From: Paracoccus saliphilus
GTDB taxonomy: Bacteria; Pseudomonadota; Alphaproteobacteria; Rhodobacterales; Rhodobacteraceae
DNA: 64,000 bases
Direction of reading: 5' to 3'
Assembly (NCBI RefSeq): GCF_028553805.1
Contig: NZ_CP067140.1
Coordinates: forward strand, 1,550,001 to 1,614,000
Shown here: positions 37,144 through 45,868 of the stretch, in pieces
How positions within the stretch are numbered: the first letter of the stretch is position 1
Layout of the letters: each line of letters starts with the position of its first letter
Program-made: the position numbers and the translations under genes
Notes under the pieces: model-generated
Told to the model about the DNA's origin: nothing
Database searches by the model: none
What the model saw: the letters and a program-made list of their open reading frames with translations, nothing else

Positions 37144-37787
37144 GCATCGATCCACTGAACGCGGGCCGCAAGACGCCAAAGACACCCGCACCACATCGGG
37201 ACGTTCTGCCACCTCGCCGGGAGGTTACTTCTGTTGAAGACCATCTTGGACATTTCGAGAAGGTGCGCGCGTGTCTTGTCAATCTTGCGCACAAGTCTGG
37301 GCTTCGAAACTCAAAGGAAGCCGAGAGGATATGTGGCGAAGGTTCCGTTTACCATGTCGCGCTGATGTTCTTGGAGCAATCCGCCGTTGTGCGTGACATT
37401 CGCTCGGAACTTGCACAATTACCTGACAAGGAAAAACTGCTCGATACGTTCCTGTCGGCATCCATGTCGCTCGGCCAACTACATGAGCAACTCATTGCTC
37501 TCGGGGCAATGACGCCTGCCGGAGAGCCGCTGATCCAAAGTGCCAAGCGTGGCGCGAAACAGAAACTCGGCCTTGGAAAGACCAGACCAACCTTGGAATG
37601 GCTAAATGATGAGAGGCATCAAGACCGCAAGGATAATGAGCGTCAGCTCCAAGGAGAGGCCGACGAAATCTGGCGGCGCCATCCAGATTGGAGCAAATCA
37701 GCCGTCGCACAAACGCTCGTTGGGGCAACTTCGACAGGTTACAGTGAAACTTCAATCAGGCAGAAAATTTCAAAGCCTACGAAATAG
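37140..37787 (+). CDS. Hypothetical island protein, 215 residues
   Basis: The ATG at 37140 overlaps the integrase stop (ATGA), so the two are translated together. The protein is soluble, highly charged and mostly helical. Its last 50 residues (IWRRHPDWSKSAVAQTLV then SETSIRQKI) look like a helix-turn-helix but match no family I know. A role in integration control or replication is possible only by position. Confidence 0.6.
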   Translation: MSIDPLNAGRKTPKTPAPHRDVLPPRREVTSVEDHLGHFEKVRACLVNLAHKSGLRNSKEAERICGEGSVYHVALMFLEQSAVVRDIRSELAQLPDKEKLLDTFLSASMSLGQLHEQLIALGAMTPAGEPLIQSAKRGAKQKLGLGKTRPTLEWLNDERHQDRKDNERQLQGEADEIWRRHPDWSKSAVAQTLVGATSTGYSETSIRQKISKPTK

Positions 37788-37879
37788 TTGATAAGGCTGG
37801 TCCGGTCGTATCAGACCCGGTTGCTATGACTGATCCATCACAAGCGCAATCCATCGCGCGCAAATGATGAGGATCAGAA

Positions 37880-38107
37880 ATGACGATATCCCCGGATACG
37901 CTTCTGACGCGGGTCAAAACCGCAGAGGCTCTCACCGCGGCGGGTTTTCCCGTCAGCCCCGCCACACTTGCCACGAAGGCAACGCGCGGCGGCGGGCCCG
38001 CTTTTTCTAAGTTTGGCCCGCGTGTGCTTTACCGTTGGTGCGACGCTCTCGAATGGGCTCAAGGACGAACCACTCCTGTCGTCGTTAGTACGAGCGAGGC
38101 CGCATAA
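37880..38107 (+). CDS. Excisionase/AlpA-like small DNA-binding protein
   Basis: This 75-residue protein has a MerR-like winged helix reading: LLTRVKTAEALTAAGFPVS, a recognition stretch with TRGGGPAFSKFG, then VLYRWCDALEWAQGR. The same order appears in AlpA and phage excisionases. It lies just behind the integrase unit, as such factors often do, and overlaps the next ATG by one base (TAATGATG region). It likely directs excision and may regulate int. Confidence 0.75.
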   Translation: MTISPDTLLTRVKTAEALTAAGFPVSPATLATKATRGGGPAFSKFGPRVLYRWCDALEWAQGRTTPVVVSTSEAA

Positions 38108-38448
38108 TGATGTCCGCCTCGCCCACTGAAAAACAGAACGCCGCCCCCGCAGGAACGGGAACGGCGGATCGGGAACATTGTCATAAGAAGAATACCACGA
38201 ACGCCACGCCGCGCAAAGCCTATCGCGCCCAGGCTGAATGGCGGAAGCGCAACCCGCTCAAGCGATGGGCTCATGTCGCCACGGATAATGCCATCCGTAA
38301 CGGCATTTTAAAGCGCCCCGACGCTTGCGAGAAATGCGGCGCTGCGGGGCCGGTAGATGCTCACCACGACGATTATCTCGCCCCGCTGTCTGTCAAGTTT
38401 TGGTGCCGGTCTTGCCATCGGAAGCATCATGCGCGGAGCGATGCCTGA
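38107..38448 (+). CDS. Small zinc-finger/HNH-like phage protein
   Basis: This 113-residue basic protein has a treble-clef type metal site in its C-terminal half: CEKCG, then DAHHDDY and CRSCHRKHH. The spacing of two Cys pairs around histidines is seen in many short phage proteins annotated as HNH-like. The N-terminal half is low-complexity and probably disordered. A nicking or nucleic-acid-binding role is possible. It overlaps the primase gene by TGATG. Confidence 0.6.
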   Translation: MMSASPTEKQNAAPAGTGTADREHCHKKNTTNATPRKAYRAQAEWRKRNPLKRWAHVATDNAIRNGILKRPDACEKCGAAGPVDAHHDDYLAPLSVKFWCRSCHRKHHARSDA

Positions 38449-39512
38449 TGGGAATTTATGCCCAGAACGCCGCCGAATATGCGGATAGCGGGATTCCGGT
38501 TTTTCCGGTGGATACCCGCAATAAGCGGCCCGCAGTGAAAGGCTGGCAGGATGCTACGCCTCGACGCGGGCGGCTCTGGGCGTCAATTGACCAGCTGGGC
38601 GCAGCTGATGGCCTTGGCATTGTCATGGGGAAGCCATCCGGCCTGACCGAGATTGATGTCGATGCCGTCGGTGATGCATGGATCTCATCGGCACTCAAAC
38701 AGTTCGGCGAAACCCCGATTGTCATTCGCACGGCCAGCGGCAAGGCCAAGCTATGGTATCGCCATAATGGTGAAGGCCGCCAAATCCGGCCATTCCACGG
38801 CCAGCCGATTGACGTTCTGGGCAGCGGTTTCACCATTGCCCCTCCATCCTGGCGCGATGATCTGGGCACCGCCTATGCCTTCACCAAGGGCAGCCTGTCC
38901 GATGTCGCCAACCTGCCGACGATCCCGCCGGATGCCCTCGAAGCCCACGCCGCCGAGACCGTCAGAAATGGCAAGCGCAACGATACCCTCTGGCGCTGGG
39001 CGATGACCCAGGCGCGGCACTGTGACGATGTGGAGACCCTGATCGATGCCTGCGCCACATGGAATGCCGCCTTTCCAGACCCTCTCACCAGTTCCGAGGC
39101 CGAACGCTGCGCCCGCTCTGCATGGAAATACGAAGCCATGGGCCGAAATTATCTCGGCCTCAAAAAACCGCAACTCACCGAAGGAGACAGGATCATGGAT
39201 GAGCTGCTGATGGATGAGCCGCTTGCGCATGGGCTTTATGTTCTATTGCAGCGTTGGCACAGAAACCGTCAGGCGTTCAATCTCGCCCCGCGTGCGATGA
39301 GCGACGCAGGTAATCCGGCATGGCCTCGCCGCCAAATCGAACATGCCCGTGATGTGCTTCTGGATCGTGGGTTTCTGGTGGAACTCGCCCCACCGAGCAA
39401 GGCCAAGCGCCAATCGGGTCTCTATTCTCTCTCAGCACCTAAGAGGCAGGGGAGAGGGTGTATTATGATTGTGGGCGAATCCGGGAAGTCTCATTTGGAG
39501 GCACCGGCATGA
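38448..39512 (+). CDS. Bifunctional DNA primase/polymerase (PrimPol, N-terminal type)
   Basis: This 354-residue protein opens with the Prim_Pol layout: YADSGIPVFPVDTRNKRPAVKGWQDA, then GIVMGKPSGLTEIDVDAVG with the metal-binding acidic pair, and VLGSGFTIAPPS toward the end of the domain. Such enzymes start replication of phages, plasmids and satellites. No separate helicase domain follows; the C-terminal part (about 200-354) contains HARDVLLDRGFLVE and resembles a helix-turn-helix. Start at 38448 is set by the TGATG overlap. It suggests autonomous replication after excision. Confidence 0.82.
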   Translation: MGIYAQNAAEYADSGIPVFPVDTRNKRPAVKGWQDATPRRGRLWASIDQLGAADGLGIVMGKPSGLTEIDVDAVGDAWISSALKQFGETPIVIRTASGKAKLWYRHNGEGRQIRPFHGQPIDVLGSGFTIAPPSWRDDLGTAYAFTKGSLSDVANLPTIPPDALEAHAAETVRNGKRNDTLWRWAMTQARHCDDVETLIDACATWNAAFPDPLTSSEAERCARSAWKYEAMGRNYLGLKKPQLTEGDRIMDELLMDEPLAHGLYVLLQRWHRNRQAFNLAPRAMSDAGNPAWPRRQIEHARDVLLDRGFLVELAPPSKAKRQSGLYSLSAPKRQGRGCIMIVGESGKSHLEAPA

Positions 39513-39706
39513 TCACTCCCAAGCATCAGCACATGCTCGCGGCGATTCAGGGTGTCAGCCGCGACGTGAACCAGGCGCTGCGCATGATCTATGCCGCGTC
39601 CGCATACAAAGCAGGCGAGACGAAAACGTCAGGTGCGGCCATGTTCCTCGAAAGCGCCGCTGAGGGATTGGAGTTCGCCATGCGTCAGGAGGCAGGCAAT
39701 GACTGA
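39509..39706 (+). CDS. Hypothetical 65-residue protein
   Basis: This small helical protein is translationally coupled on both sides: its ATG overlaps the primase stop (ATGA) and its stop overlaps the DUF5681 start by eight bases. The frame is conserved in codon bias with its neighbours. No family recognised. Confidence 0.55.
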   Translation: MITPKHQHMLAAIQGVSRDVNQALRMIYAASAYKAGETKTSGAAMFLESAAEGLEFAMRQEAGND

Positions 39707-40136
39707 CCGTATCAACGGCAAAAAAACGGGCCGCAATTCCGATGGCACGTTTGCCCCCGGCAATCCCGGTCGGCCACGTGGCGCCCGCCACAAGACCACG
39801 CAGGCCGTGGAGGCCATGCTGCAGGGCGAAGCTGCGGCACTGACCCGGCGGGCAATCGACGCGGCGCTGGAGGGCGACACGACCGCTCTACGCCTCTGTC
39901 TCGAACGGATCGCGCCTGCCCGGAAGGATCAGTCCGTCGAGTTCGACTTGCCGCCCATGTCGGGCGCAGAGGACGCCGTGAAGGCCGCACAGTCGGTTTT
40001 GCGCGCGGTGTCCGATGGGGAAATCACCCCGCTGGAAGGCGCGAGCATTATGGGGCTGATCGAAGGCTTCCGCAAGACGCTGGAGACCAATGACATCGAG
40101 GCGCGGATCGCGATCCTCGAAAATTCCAAAACTTGA
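39699..40136 (+). CDS. DUF5681-domain protein
   Basis: This 145-residue protein has the DUF5681 signature at its N-terminus (GTFAPGNPGRPRGARHKTTQ) followed by the AALTRRAIDAALEGDTTALRLCLERI block. Such proteins occur in mobile islands and prophages of alphaproteobacteria, often where a small terminase subunit would lie. Their function is not proven. Placement between a primase and virion-like genes makes a packaging or DNA-binding role plausible. Confidence 0.75.
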   Translation: MTDRINGKKTGRNSDGTFAPGNPGRPRGARHKTTQAVEAMLQGEAAALTRRAIDAALEGDTTALRLCLERIAPARKDQSVEFDLPPMSGAEDAVKAAQSVLRAVSDGEITPLEGASIMGLIEGFRKTLETNDIEARIAILENSKT

Positions 40137-40163
40137 CCCCGCATCAACACAAGGAACATTCCG

Positions 40164-40817
40164 ATGCAAAACCCTCAACAGCAAATTGCAAAACTGGACG
40201 ACACGCTGGCCGATCTGCGCGAGCAGATGACTGCGGCACAACGCAAACGCGCTGTCTACCTGACCGACACCATCACCAATCACAGGATGTCCGAAGCCGC
40301 CGCGCGGGGCCAGGCGAAATCGTCCGAGGCGGAGGGGCAAATCTGGTGGCTGAACCAGGAGATCGAGAAGGCGCAGACGGCGCGCGATCTGTTGGTGCGC
40401 CGTCAGGAACTGATGGACGCCGCCAAGCCGGAAACGGACATAGCCAAGGCCGAAGCGGCGAAGCTGCGCGACAGGCTGGCCAAGCAGATGCCGAAAATTG
40501 CCAAGGCTACCGAGAAACTGTTGGATGACCTGCGCGAGGCAGAAAAAATCGAGCTCGCGATATACGAACTGGCGCCCGGCTGGGATTCCAACGTGCTGGG
40601 GCGCAAATCGATCCACACCTGGCTCAACAATGCACTCGCCCCGCTCCGCAACGGCGCTGGCGCGTATCCGCATCAACCCGGCCCGGAACTGCCAGGCGAG
40701 GGCTTCCCGCATATCAGCATCATCGAGCAGGTCATCCAGCAGCATGCGGAAAAGGCTGCGGAGCGCCGCGTGCGGAATGAGGAACTGCACGGCAAACCAG
40801 ATGGCGAGGCGGCATGA
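40164..40817 (+). CDS. Coiled-coil hypothetical protein
   Basis: This 217-residue protein has heptad-like helices covering about residues 5-130 (IAKLDDTLADLREQMTAAQ, then AKLRDRLAKQMPKIAKATEK). Its C-terminal tail is compact. No signal peptide or membrane segment is present. It could be a scaffold- or internal-core-like phage protein; this is inference from coiled-coil content and neighbours. Confidence 0.55.
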   Translation: MQNPQQQIAKLDDTLADLREQMTAAQRKRAVYLTDTITNHRMSEAAARGQAKSSEAEGQIWWLNQEIEKAQTARDLLVRRQELMDAAKPETDIAKAEAAKLRDRLAKQMPKIAKATEKLLDDLREAEKIELAIYELAPGWDSNVLGRKSIHTWLNNALAPLRNGAGAYPHQPGPELPGEGFPHISIIEQVIQQHAEKAAERRVRNEELHGKPDGEAA

Positions 40818-40963
40818 CAGCCGAGCGCAATCAGGAGCGGGTCGAACAACGGCCCGTTTCCCGCACCGTGATCATGTCGACGCGGAAATGGTGCGCATGG
40901 ATGCCGGATGACGATCAGCAATCAGCGCAGGAATGCATTCAAAACAAGGATAAACCGAAATGA
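40814..40963 (+). CDS. Small ORF, 49 residues
   Basis: A short frame (MTAERNQERVEQRPVSR...) starts inside the stop of the coiled-coil gene (ATGA) and ends inside the start of the next gene (ATGA at 40960). That double coupling in an operon where every gene is coupled strongly suggests it is translated. It contains two Cys and a WCAWMPDDD segment. No family recognised. Confidence 0.55.
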   Translation: MTAERNQERVEQRPVSRTVIMSTRKWCAWMPDDDQQSAQECIQNKDKPK

Positions 40964-41301
40964 AAAACCCTCTCAGCTTGGTTTCAGGCGGCAGGCAGCG
41001 TGAATTGGCGCAACCTGCCGGGATCACCACGCCGCACAAGCCGGTCGCGAAACCGAAGGCCAAGGCACAGGACGACAAGAATAACGATGTATCGCCGGAA
41101 TTCGTGGCCAGTATCGTGCAACAGGCGCTGGAACTCACGGCGAAGAAGCTGGCGGGCGATGCCAGCTACAAGGCCGAGGTCGCGCGAAACCGCATTGACG
41201 CGGCCCGGAAACCGGCGGCGGCACTCTCTTTCAACCGCGATTTCATGGGTAATCCGAAGCCGGGCACGTTCGATCCCATCAATCACGGAGGTCAATCATG
41301 A
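40960..41301 (+). CDS. Hypothetical 113-residue protein
   Basis: This Lys/Ala-rich soluble protein has a disordered N-terminal third (KPVAKPKAKAQDDK) and a helix (FVASIVQQALELTAKKLAG). It is coupled by ATGA both to the 49-residue gene before it and to the large virion-like gene after it. Function unknown; by position it may assist the large protein. Confidence 0.5.
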   Translation: MKNPLSLVSGGRQRELAQPAGITTPHKPVAKPKAKAQDDKNNDVSPEFVASIVQQALELTAKKLAGDASYKAEVARNRIDAARKPAAALSFNRDFMGNPKPGTFDPINHGGQS

Positions 41302-44210
41302 TCGTCGATAGCACGCCCTCTGTAGCGCGGTCCGATTTCCCGCAAACCCCGCGCCGCGTGGATGCCGATGTCGGTTTCCTCGATGCGCTTGGCCCCGCGT
41401 TCCGCACGGAGAACATTGTCGGGTCCACGGCGGCCTATATCAACAGCCAGCCGACGCTATCCGAGATCCATGCCTCGCCATCGGTGAATGTGTGGGATCA
41501 GATTGCCGGGACCGAGTATGAGCCGTATTTCGAAAACTTTCTCGATGCCGAAACGATGATCGAGGTGGGTGCGGTTAAAGCCCGGATTGATCGCGAGAAC
41601 TCAGATCGCCGAATGCTGCAAGAGGCGGGTATCTCGGGATTTGCGGCGCAGATGCTTGCCGGTGTGGCCGATGTTCCGTCCCTGGTGCCCTTCGGTGCGC
41701 TCGCAGGCGGCGTCAGGACCGGCACAACGGTAGGACGGCTTGCTTTGTCCACCGCAGGCGTTGCGGGCACTGAGGCGGCGACTGTGGAGGCTGTATTGCA
41801 ATCTCAGCAGGAAACCCGGACGGCAGAGGAAAGCGCCTTTGCCATCGGTGGCTCCGTCATTCTCGGGGGCATCCTTGGTGGTGCCGCTGGTATAGCCTTG
41901 TCGCGATCGGCAGAGGGCAAGGAAGCGTTCCAGGCGACCAGCAAGGCGATTGAGGCGGAATTGCGAGAACCCGCTGCCGCCGGGGCGGATGTGCCGATCA
42001 GGCCGGAACTGACCGACTTCGCATTGCCCACGCGAGCAGCCGAGAGGGTGCGCGGGCTGCCGGTGTCGGGGCTCAGCTATACGGATCGTTTCGCCAAGGC
42101 CCAGAGCCCGAAAGCGAGGCAATACGGCGATGCTCTCATTGCGAATGAATACGCCTATTCCGGCACGGATCGTCTCGGGATGGAGCCAAGCGTTGAGCGG
42201 GTGGTGGATGTCGAGAACGACAGGTATCAGGCTGTCATCGCCAAGACGTTCCGGGAAGACTTCAAGACATTCGCCAGTTCCGGCGGCACCCTGTCTCGTC
42301 GGGAGTTTTCGGAGCGTGTGGCGGCTGCCATGCGGCGCGGTGATGCTGATCCTGAGCATGAGGCCATCAGCCAGACGGCGCAGCGATTGCGGCAATCCGT
42401 GGTCGATCCGCTCAAGGATGAAGCTATCAGGATGGGCAAGCTGCCCGAGGATGTCCGGCCCACCACGGCGGCAAGCTATCTCACCCGCATGTGGGACCAG
42501 AACCGCATCGTGGCGCGCTCGCGGGAATTCCAGGATCGTCTCTCGGCCAAGTTTTCCGGCGATATGTCTCGGGCCGATCCGACGCTCTCTGCGGATGAGG
42601 TTGATACCTACGCCCGTGTTGCCGCCGAGGACGTATTTCACCAGCTCGTGGACGCCGACAGCCCGCTGGACGGTATGCGGGTGACGGTAAAGGCGCGCGG
42701 CCCGCTGAAAGAACGGACACTCAATGTCGCCGATGTCGATTTCGAGGATTTCCTGATCAACGACGCTGAATTCGTGATGAACCGCTATTCCCGGATCATG
42801 ACGGCAGAAGTCGAATTGACCCGCAGGTTCGGTCGCGCCGACATGAAGGACCAGATCGGGGAAATCCGCAGCGAATATGACGCCCTGCGCGATGCGGCGA
42901 AAACCGAGAAGGATCGCAAGGCCATCCACGATGAAGGCCAGCGGGTTATCCGTTCGTTTGAAGCGGCCCGAGACATGGTGCGCGGCACCTATTTAGCCAA
43001 GGAACGGGCGTCCAGGCCTTACCGCGCCATGCAGATGGCCATGACCTACAACTACATCCGTGCTCTTGGCGACGTGGTGCGCTCGTCCCTGCCGGATGTG
43101 TTTAAGATCACCATGGCCAATGGTATCGCGCCGGTCGCCCGCGATGCGCTGCTGCCGATGATGCGCGATCTGAAAGGCTTCCGGGTGTCGCAGAAGAAGG
43201 CAGCGGAGGCGGCGGGCATTGCCGAAGTTCTCCTGAACAATCGCCTGATGCGCATTGCGGATATCACCGATCCCTATGCCCGCAGAGGCCGCGCGGAGGA
43301 GACACTGAGCTGGATGGGTTCAAAGTCGGGCCTACTGTCCGGCATGCTGCACTGGAACCAGTTCCTGAAAGAATCCGTCGTTTATCTCGCCAATGCCCGG
43401 ATGCTGCGGATGGCCGAGAATGGCCTCGCGACACGGGATCAGCGGATGCTGCAACGGCTCAAGATCACGTCGGCCAACTGGGAGAAGATCAAGGGGCAGC
43501 TTGCGGCGCATGCCACGAAGATCGACGGGATTGTCGATCCCGGCCTGGAACATTGGCCCGCCGATATCCGGCGCATCTATTCGGCAGCCCTGCGCGGCGA
43601 GGCGGATACGGTGATCGTCACACCCGGCATCGGTGACAAGATGCCCCTGATCGAGGAATACTGGTTTCTCAAGCCTGCGATGCAGTTCAAATCCTTCGCG
43701 CTGGCCTCGCATCGCAAGACCATGATGGTGGGGCTCCAGGAGGATCAGGCGCGATTCATTCAGAACGCCCTGTTGATGTCCAGCATGGGAATGTTCGTCT
43801 ACTGGCTCAAGGCGCTCAGCTATGATGGCGAGCCGAGCGACAATCCCGGAACATGGCTGGCGGAAGGCGTGGACCGATCCGGCGTCGTTCCCCTCGTGAT
43901 GGAGATGAACAATATCGCGGAATCGCTTGGAGCGCCGGGCACGTATTACCTGCTCGCCCTCATGACCGGGGATGACGATCCCGAACGAGCCTCGCGCTAC
44001 CAGGTGCGCAACACGTCGAGCGCCCTTGCCGGACCAACCGCCGGCGCGCTGGAGAATGCTGCGATGCTGGCACGCGGCGCACTGACCGGGGAATTCGGCT
44101 CAGGCGAGGTCACCGCAGGGCGTCGGTTGCTGCCCTTCGGCAATCATCCCGGCGTGAAAGAATTCCTGAACCTATGGGCCGTGCCCGAAATCAAGGAGGC
44201 TATCGAATGA
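41298..44210 (+). CDS. Large phage internal-virion-like protein (970 residues)
   Basis: By far the largest island gene. The N-terminal part has long hydrophobic or glycine/alanine-rich helices (about 111-160, starting GISGFAAQMLAGVADVPSLV, and 181-202, FAIGGSVILGGILGGAAGIA). Long charged helices follow (about 280-620), and a C-terminal part includes hydrophobic MSSMGMFVYWLKAL near residue 835. This pattern resembles internal ejection proteins of T7/N4-like podoviruses, which form a DNA-delivery channel. I recognise it by pattern, not by a proven match. No peptidoglycan-lytic motif was evident. Gene starts by ATGA overlap. Confidence 0.6.
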   Translation: MIVDSTPSVARSDFPQTPRRVDADVGFLDALGPAFRTENIVGSTAAYINSQPTLSEIHASPSVNVWDQIAGTEYEPYFENFLDAETMIEVGAVKARIDRENSDRRMLQEAGISGFAAQMLAGVADVPSLVPFGALAGGVRTGTTVGRLALSTAGVAGTEAATVEAVLQSQQETRTAEESAFAIGGSVILGGILGGAAGIALSRSAEGKEAFQATSKAIEAELREPAAAGADVPIRPELTDFALPTRAAERVRGLPVSGLSYTDRFAKAQSPKARQYGDALIANEYAYSGTDRLGMEPSVERVVDVENDRYQAVIAKTFREDFKTFASSGGTLSRREFSERVAAAMRRGDADPEHEAISQTAQRLRQSVVDPLKDEAIRMGKLPEDVRPTTAASYLTRMWDQNRIVARSREFQDRLSAKFSGDMSRADPTLSADEVDTYARVAAEDVFHQLVDADSPLDGMRVTVKARGPLKERTLNVADVDFEDFLINDAEFVMNRYSRIMTAEVELTRRFGRADMKDQIGEIRSEYDALRDAAKTEKDRKAIHDEGQRVIRSFEAARDMVRGTYLAKERASRPYRAMQMAMTYNYIRALGDVVRSSLPDVFKITMANGIAPVARDALLPMMRDLKGFRVSQKKAAEAAGIAEVLLNNRLMRIADITDPYARRGRAEETLSWMGSKSGLLSGMLHWNQFLKESVVYLANARMLRMAENGLATRDQRMLQRLKITSANWEKIKGQLAAHATKIDGIVDPGLEHWPADIRRIYSAALRGEADTVIVTPGIGDKMPLIEEYWFLKPAMQFKSFALASHRKTMMVGLQEDQARFIQNALLMSSMGMFVYWLKALSYDGEPSDNPGTWLAEGVDRSGVVPLVMEMNNIAESLGAPGTYYLLALMTGDDDPERASRYQVRNTSSALAGPTAGALENAAMLARGALTGEFGSGEVTAGRRLLPFGNHPGVKEFLNLWAVPEIKEAIE

Positions 44211-44362
44211 AGAATTTCGAGCGCAGGCTGGAACGCCTGGAAGAACGCGAAAAGCCGATCCGTATCTTGATTGCGGAACCCGGCGAAACGCAGGCAGAGG
44301 TGCAGGCCCGCTATCCCGGCGAAAAGGTGGTCGTCATCGATTACGCAGATCGTGCGCTTTGA
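44207..44362 (+). CDS. 51-residue charged microprotein, copy 1
   Basis: A short frame (MKNFERRLERLEEREKPIRI) is coupled by ATGA to the stop of the 970-residue gene. It has a charged N-terminal helix and a C-terminal YPGEKVVVIDYAD strand. A paralogue of identical length follows 14 bases later, which supports both as real genes. Function unknown. Confidence 0.6.
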   Translation: MKNFERRLERLEEREKPIRILIAEPGETQAEVQARYPGEKVVVIDYADRAL

Positions 44363-44376
44363 GCAGGAGCAAACCA

Positions 44377-44532
44377 ATGAAGAACTTCGAGCGGCGCTTG
44401 GAAAAGTTGGAGGCACGTGATCGCCCGATCAGAGTCGTGGAGCGACTGGACGATGTGTCGGCGGAAGAATTGCAGGCGCAGTATCCCGGCGAGCGGCTGG
44501 TCATGATCCCGTCATGCCTCTGGCACTTATAG
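44377..44532 (+). CDS. 51-residue charged microprotein, copy 2
   Basis: A paralogue of the preceding gene: MKNFERRLEKLEARDRPIRV at the start and QAQYPGERLVMIP toward the end align without gaps. AGGAGC lies ten bases upstream of the ATG. The C-terminal residues differ (SCLWHL). Tandem duplication within a compact mobile element suggests selection for dosage or divergence. Confidence 0.6.
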   Translation: MKNFERRLEKLEARDRPIRVVERLDDVSAEELQAQYPGERLVMIPSCLWHL

Positions 44533-44624
44533 AATAGGCAAGGGCGTTTCCCAGGCCCATGCCTGCCCTCTCGCCATATGGTCGGTGATTGGCTATCTTT
44601 CATTTGAACCTTGGACTGTGAGCA

Positions 44625-45365
44625 ATGGAATATAGTTTTCATATCGAGGGCAGCTACCACCCGGAGACGATCCCCATGGATCGCCTTGCCGAGTATTTGC
44701 ACGCTCTTGCCCAGCTTCTAGGGGAAAAGCCCAATGTGCATTTCAAGGAAGTGACCGAAGGATGCGTGGCCCTCCATGCCTTGGTTGATTCGCCTGCACA
44801 GACTCGTGTCGCAGGTCGTATCGAAGCAGCAAATAGCCCTGCGCCGCCCAAGGACATAGTGAATTCGGTTGAGACGCTGGACCAAATGTTGCGGAAAGAC
44901 CACGCAACCGGTAGTTTGCGTGATGGCCGAGATCGTGTCGTGATCCCGTTCCCCGGTATTGAAAAACAACTGCCCCCCGTCTTTGGGCCGATCAAACAAA
45001 AGGGCAGCCTGACCGGTCAAGTGGTTCGGGTGGGAGGAACGGGTGATACGATCCCGGTTCACCTTCGCGACGGGCAAACTCCTTTGACAGGTCTTTATAC
45101 TAGCGAAGAAGCTGCTCGGCAGCTTGCGCAGCATTATCTCGGCGGGATTGTTCGAGTGCACGGAACTGGCACTTGGTTTCGTGAATCGAATGGTGTGTGG
45201 CGGTTGGACAGGTTCAAGATCGACAGTTTCGAGGTTCTGGACGACACTCCGCTAAGCGATGTCGTTGCCCGCCTGCGCGATGTCGGGGGTAGCAAGTGGG
45301 GTGAAGTGCCAGACCCAGTTGCGGCGCTGCTGGCCGAACGGAACGGCGACGGAGAGACACATTGA
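44625..45365 (+). CDS. Hypothetical protein coupled to a PIN-domain gene
   Basis: This 246-residue soluble protein begins YSFHIEGSYHPETIPMDRLAEYL. Its second half is beta-rich (SLTGQVVRVGGTGDTIPVHL, IVRVHGTGTWFRE, then WRLDRFKIDSFEVLD), resembling an OB-like or SH3-like fold. Its stop overlaps the TTG start of the PIN gene (TTGA), so the two are made together. It is much larger than a usual antitoxin. A binding partner or specificity subunit for the PIN nuclease is the best guess. Confidence 0.6.
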   Translation: MEYSFHIEGSYHPETIPMDRLAEYLHALAQLLGEKPNVHFKEVTEGCVALHALVDSPAQTRVAGRIEAANSPAPPKDIVNSVETLDQMLRKDHATGSLRDGRDRVVIPFPGIEKQLPPVFGPIKQKGSLTGQVVRVGGTGDTIPVHLRDGQTPLTGLYTSEEAARQLAQHYLGGIVRVHGTGTWFRESNGVWRLDRFKIDSFEVLDDTPLSDVVARLRDVGGSKWGEVPDPVAALLAERNGDGETH

Positions 45366-45868
45366 TTGTCGCCCTTGATGCATCTGTTCTGATCTTCTTT
45401 TTCGAGAAAGACGCAAAGAGCCCGAATGATCCCGATACGGGAGAACCGCTGCATCGCTGCTATGATCGTGTGAACCACTTGATTTTAGAACTCGCGGCAA
45501 ATTCTGCAAAGATTATCATACCCACGCCAGCACTGGCAGAAGTCTTGGTGATGGCCAATGGTGCCGCAACGGAATGGCTGAACATCATAAACAAATCACG
45601 GCACTTCGAGGTTGTCGATTTTGACATGCTGGCAGCAGTTGAGCACGCTGCGCAAATGAATGTTGCGCCGAAGCCATTGACGCAGGGCAAACAGAAAGCA
45701 AAGTTCGATTATCAGATTGTATCTATCGCGCGGACTGCTGGGGCGTCAATAATCTATTCGTCAGACAAGCACGTCAAAAAAGCTGCTGGGTCTGAATTGA
45801 CCGTTCTTGGTGTGTTGGACCTGCCGTTGCCACCAGAACAAGCGCAGAAGCGACTGTTCGAGGATTAA
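45362..45868 (+). CDS. PIN-domain ribonuclease-like protein
   Basis: This 168-residue PIN protein has the four acidic metal-binding positions Asp6 (ALDASVL), Glu60 (ALAEVL), Asp116 (KFDYQI) and Asp135 (SSDKH). Members cleave RNA, most as VapC-type toxins. Here the upstream partner is a 246-residue protein rather than a short VapB-type antitoxin. Translation probably begins at TTG 45362 within the partner's stop codon. The 3' end overlaps the convergent gene by four bases. Confidence 0.8.
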   Translation: MIVALDASVLIFFFEKDAKSPNDPDTGEPLHRCYDRVNHLILELAANSAKIIIPTPALAEVLVMANGAATEWLNIINKSRHFEVVDFDMLAAVEHAAQMNVAPKPLTQGKQKAKFDYQIVSIARTAGASIIYSSDKHVKKAAGSELTVLGVLDLPLPPEQAQKRLFED

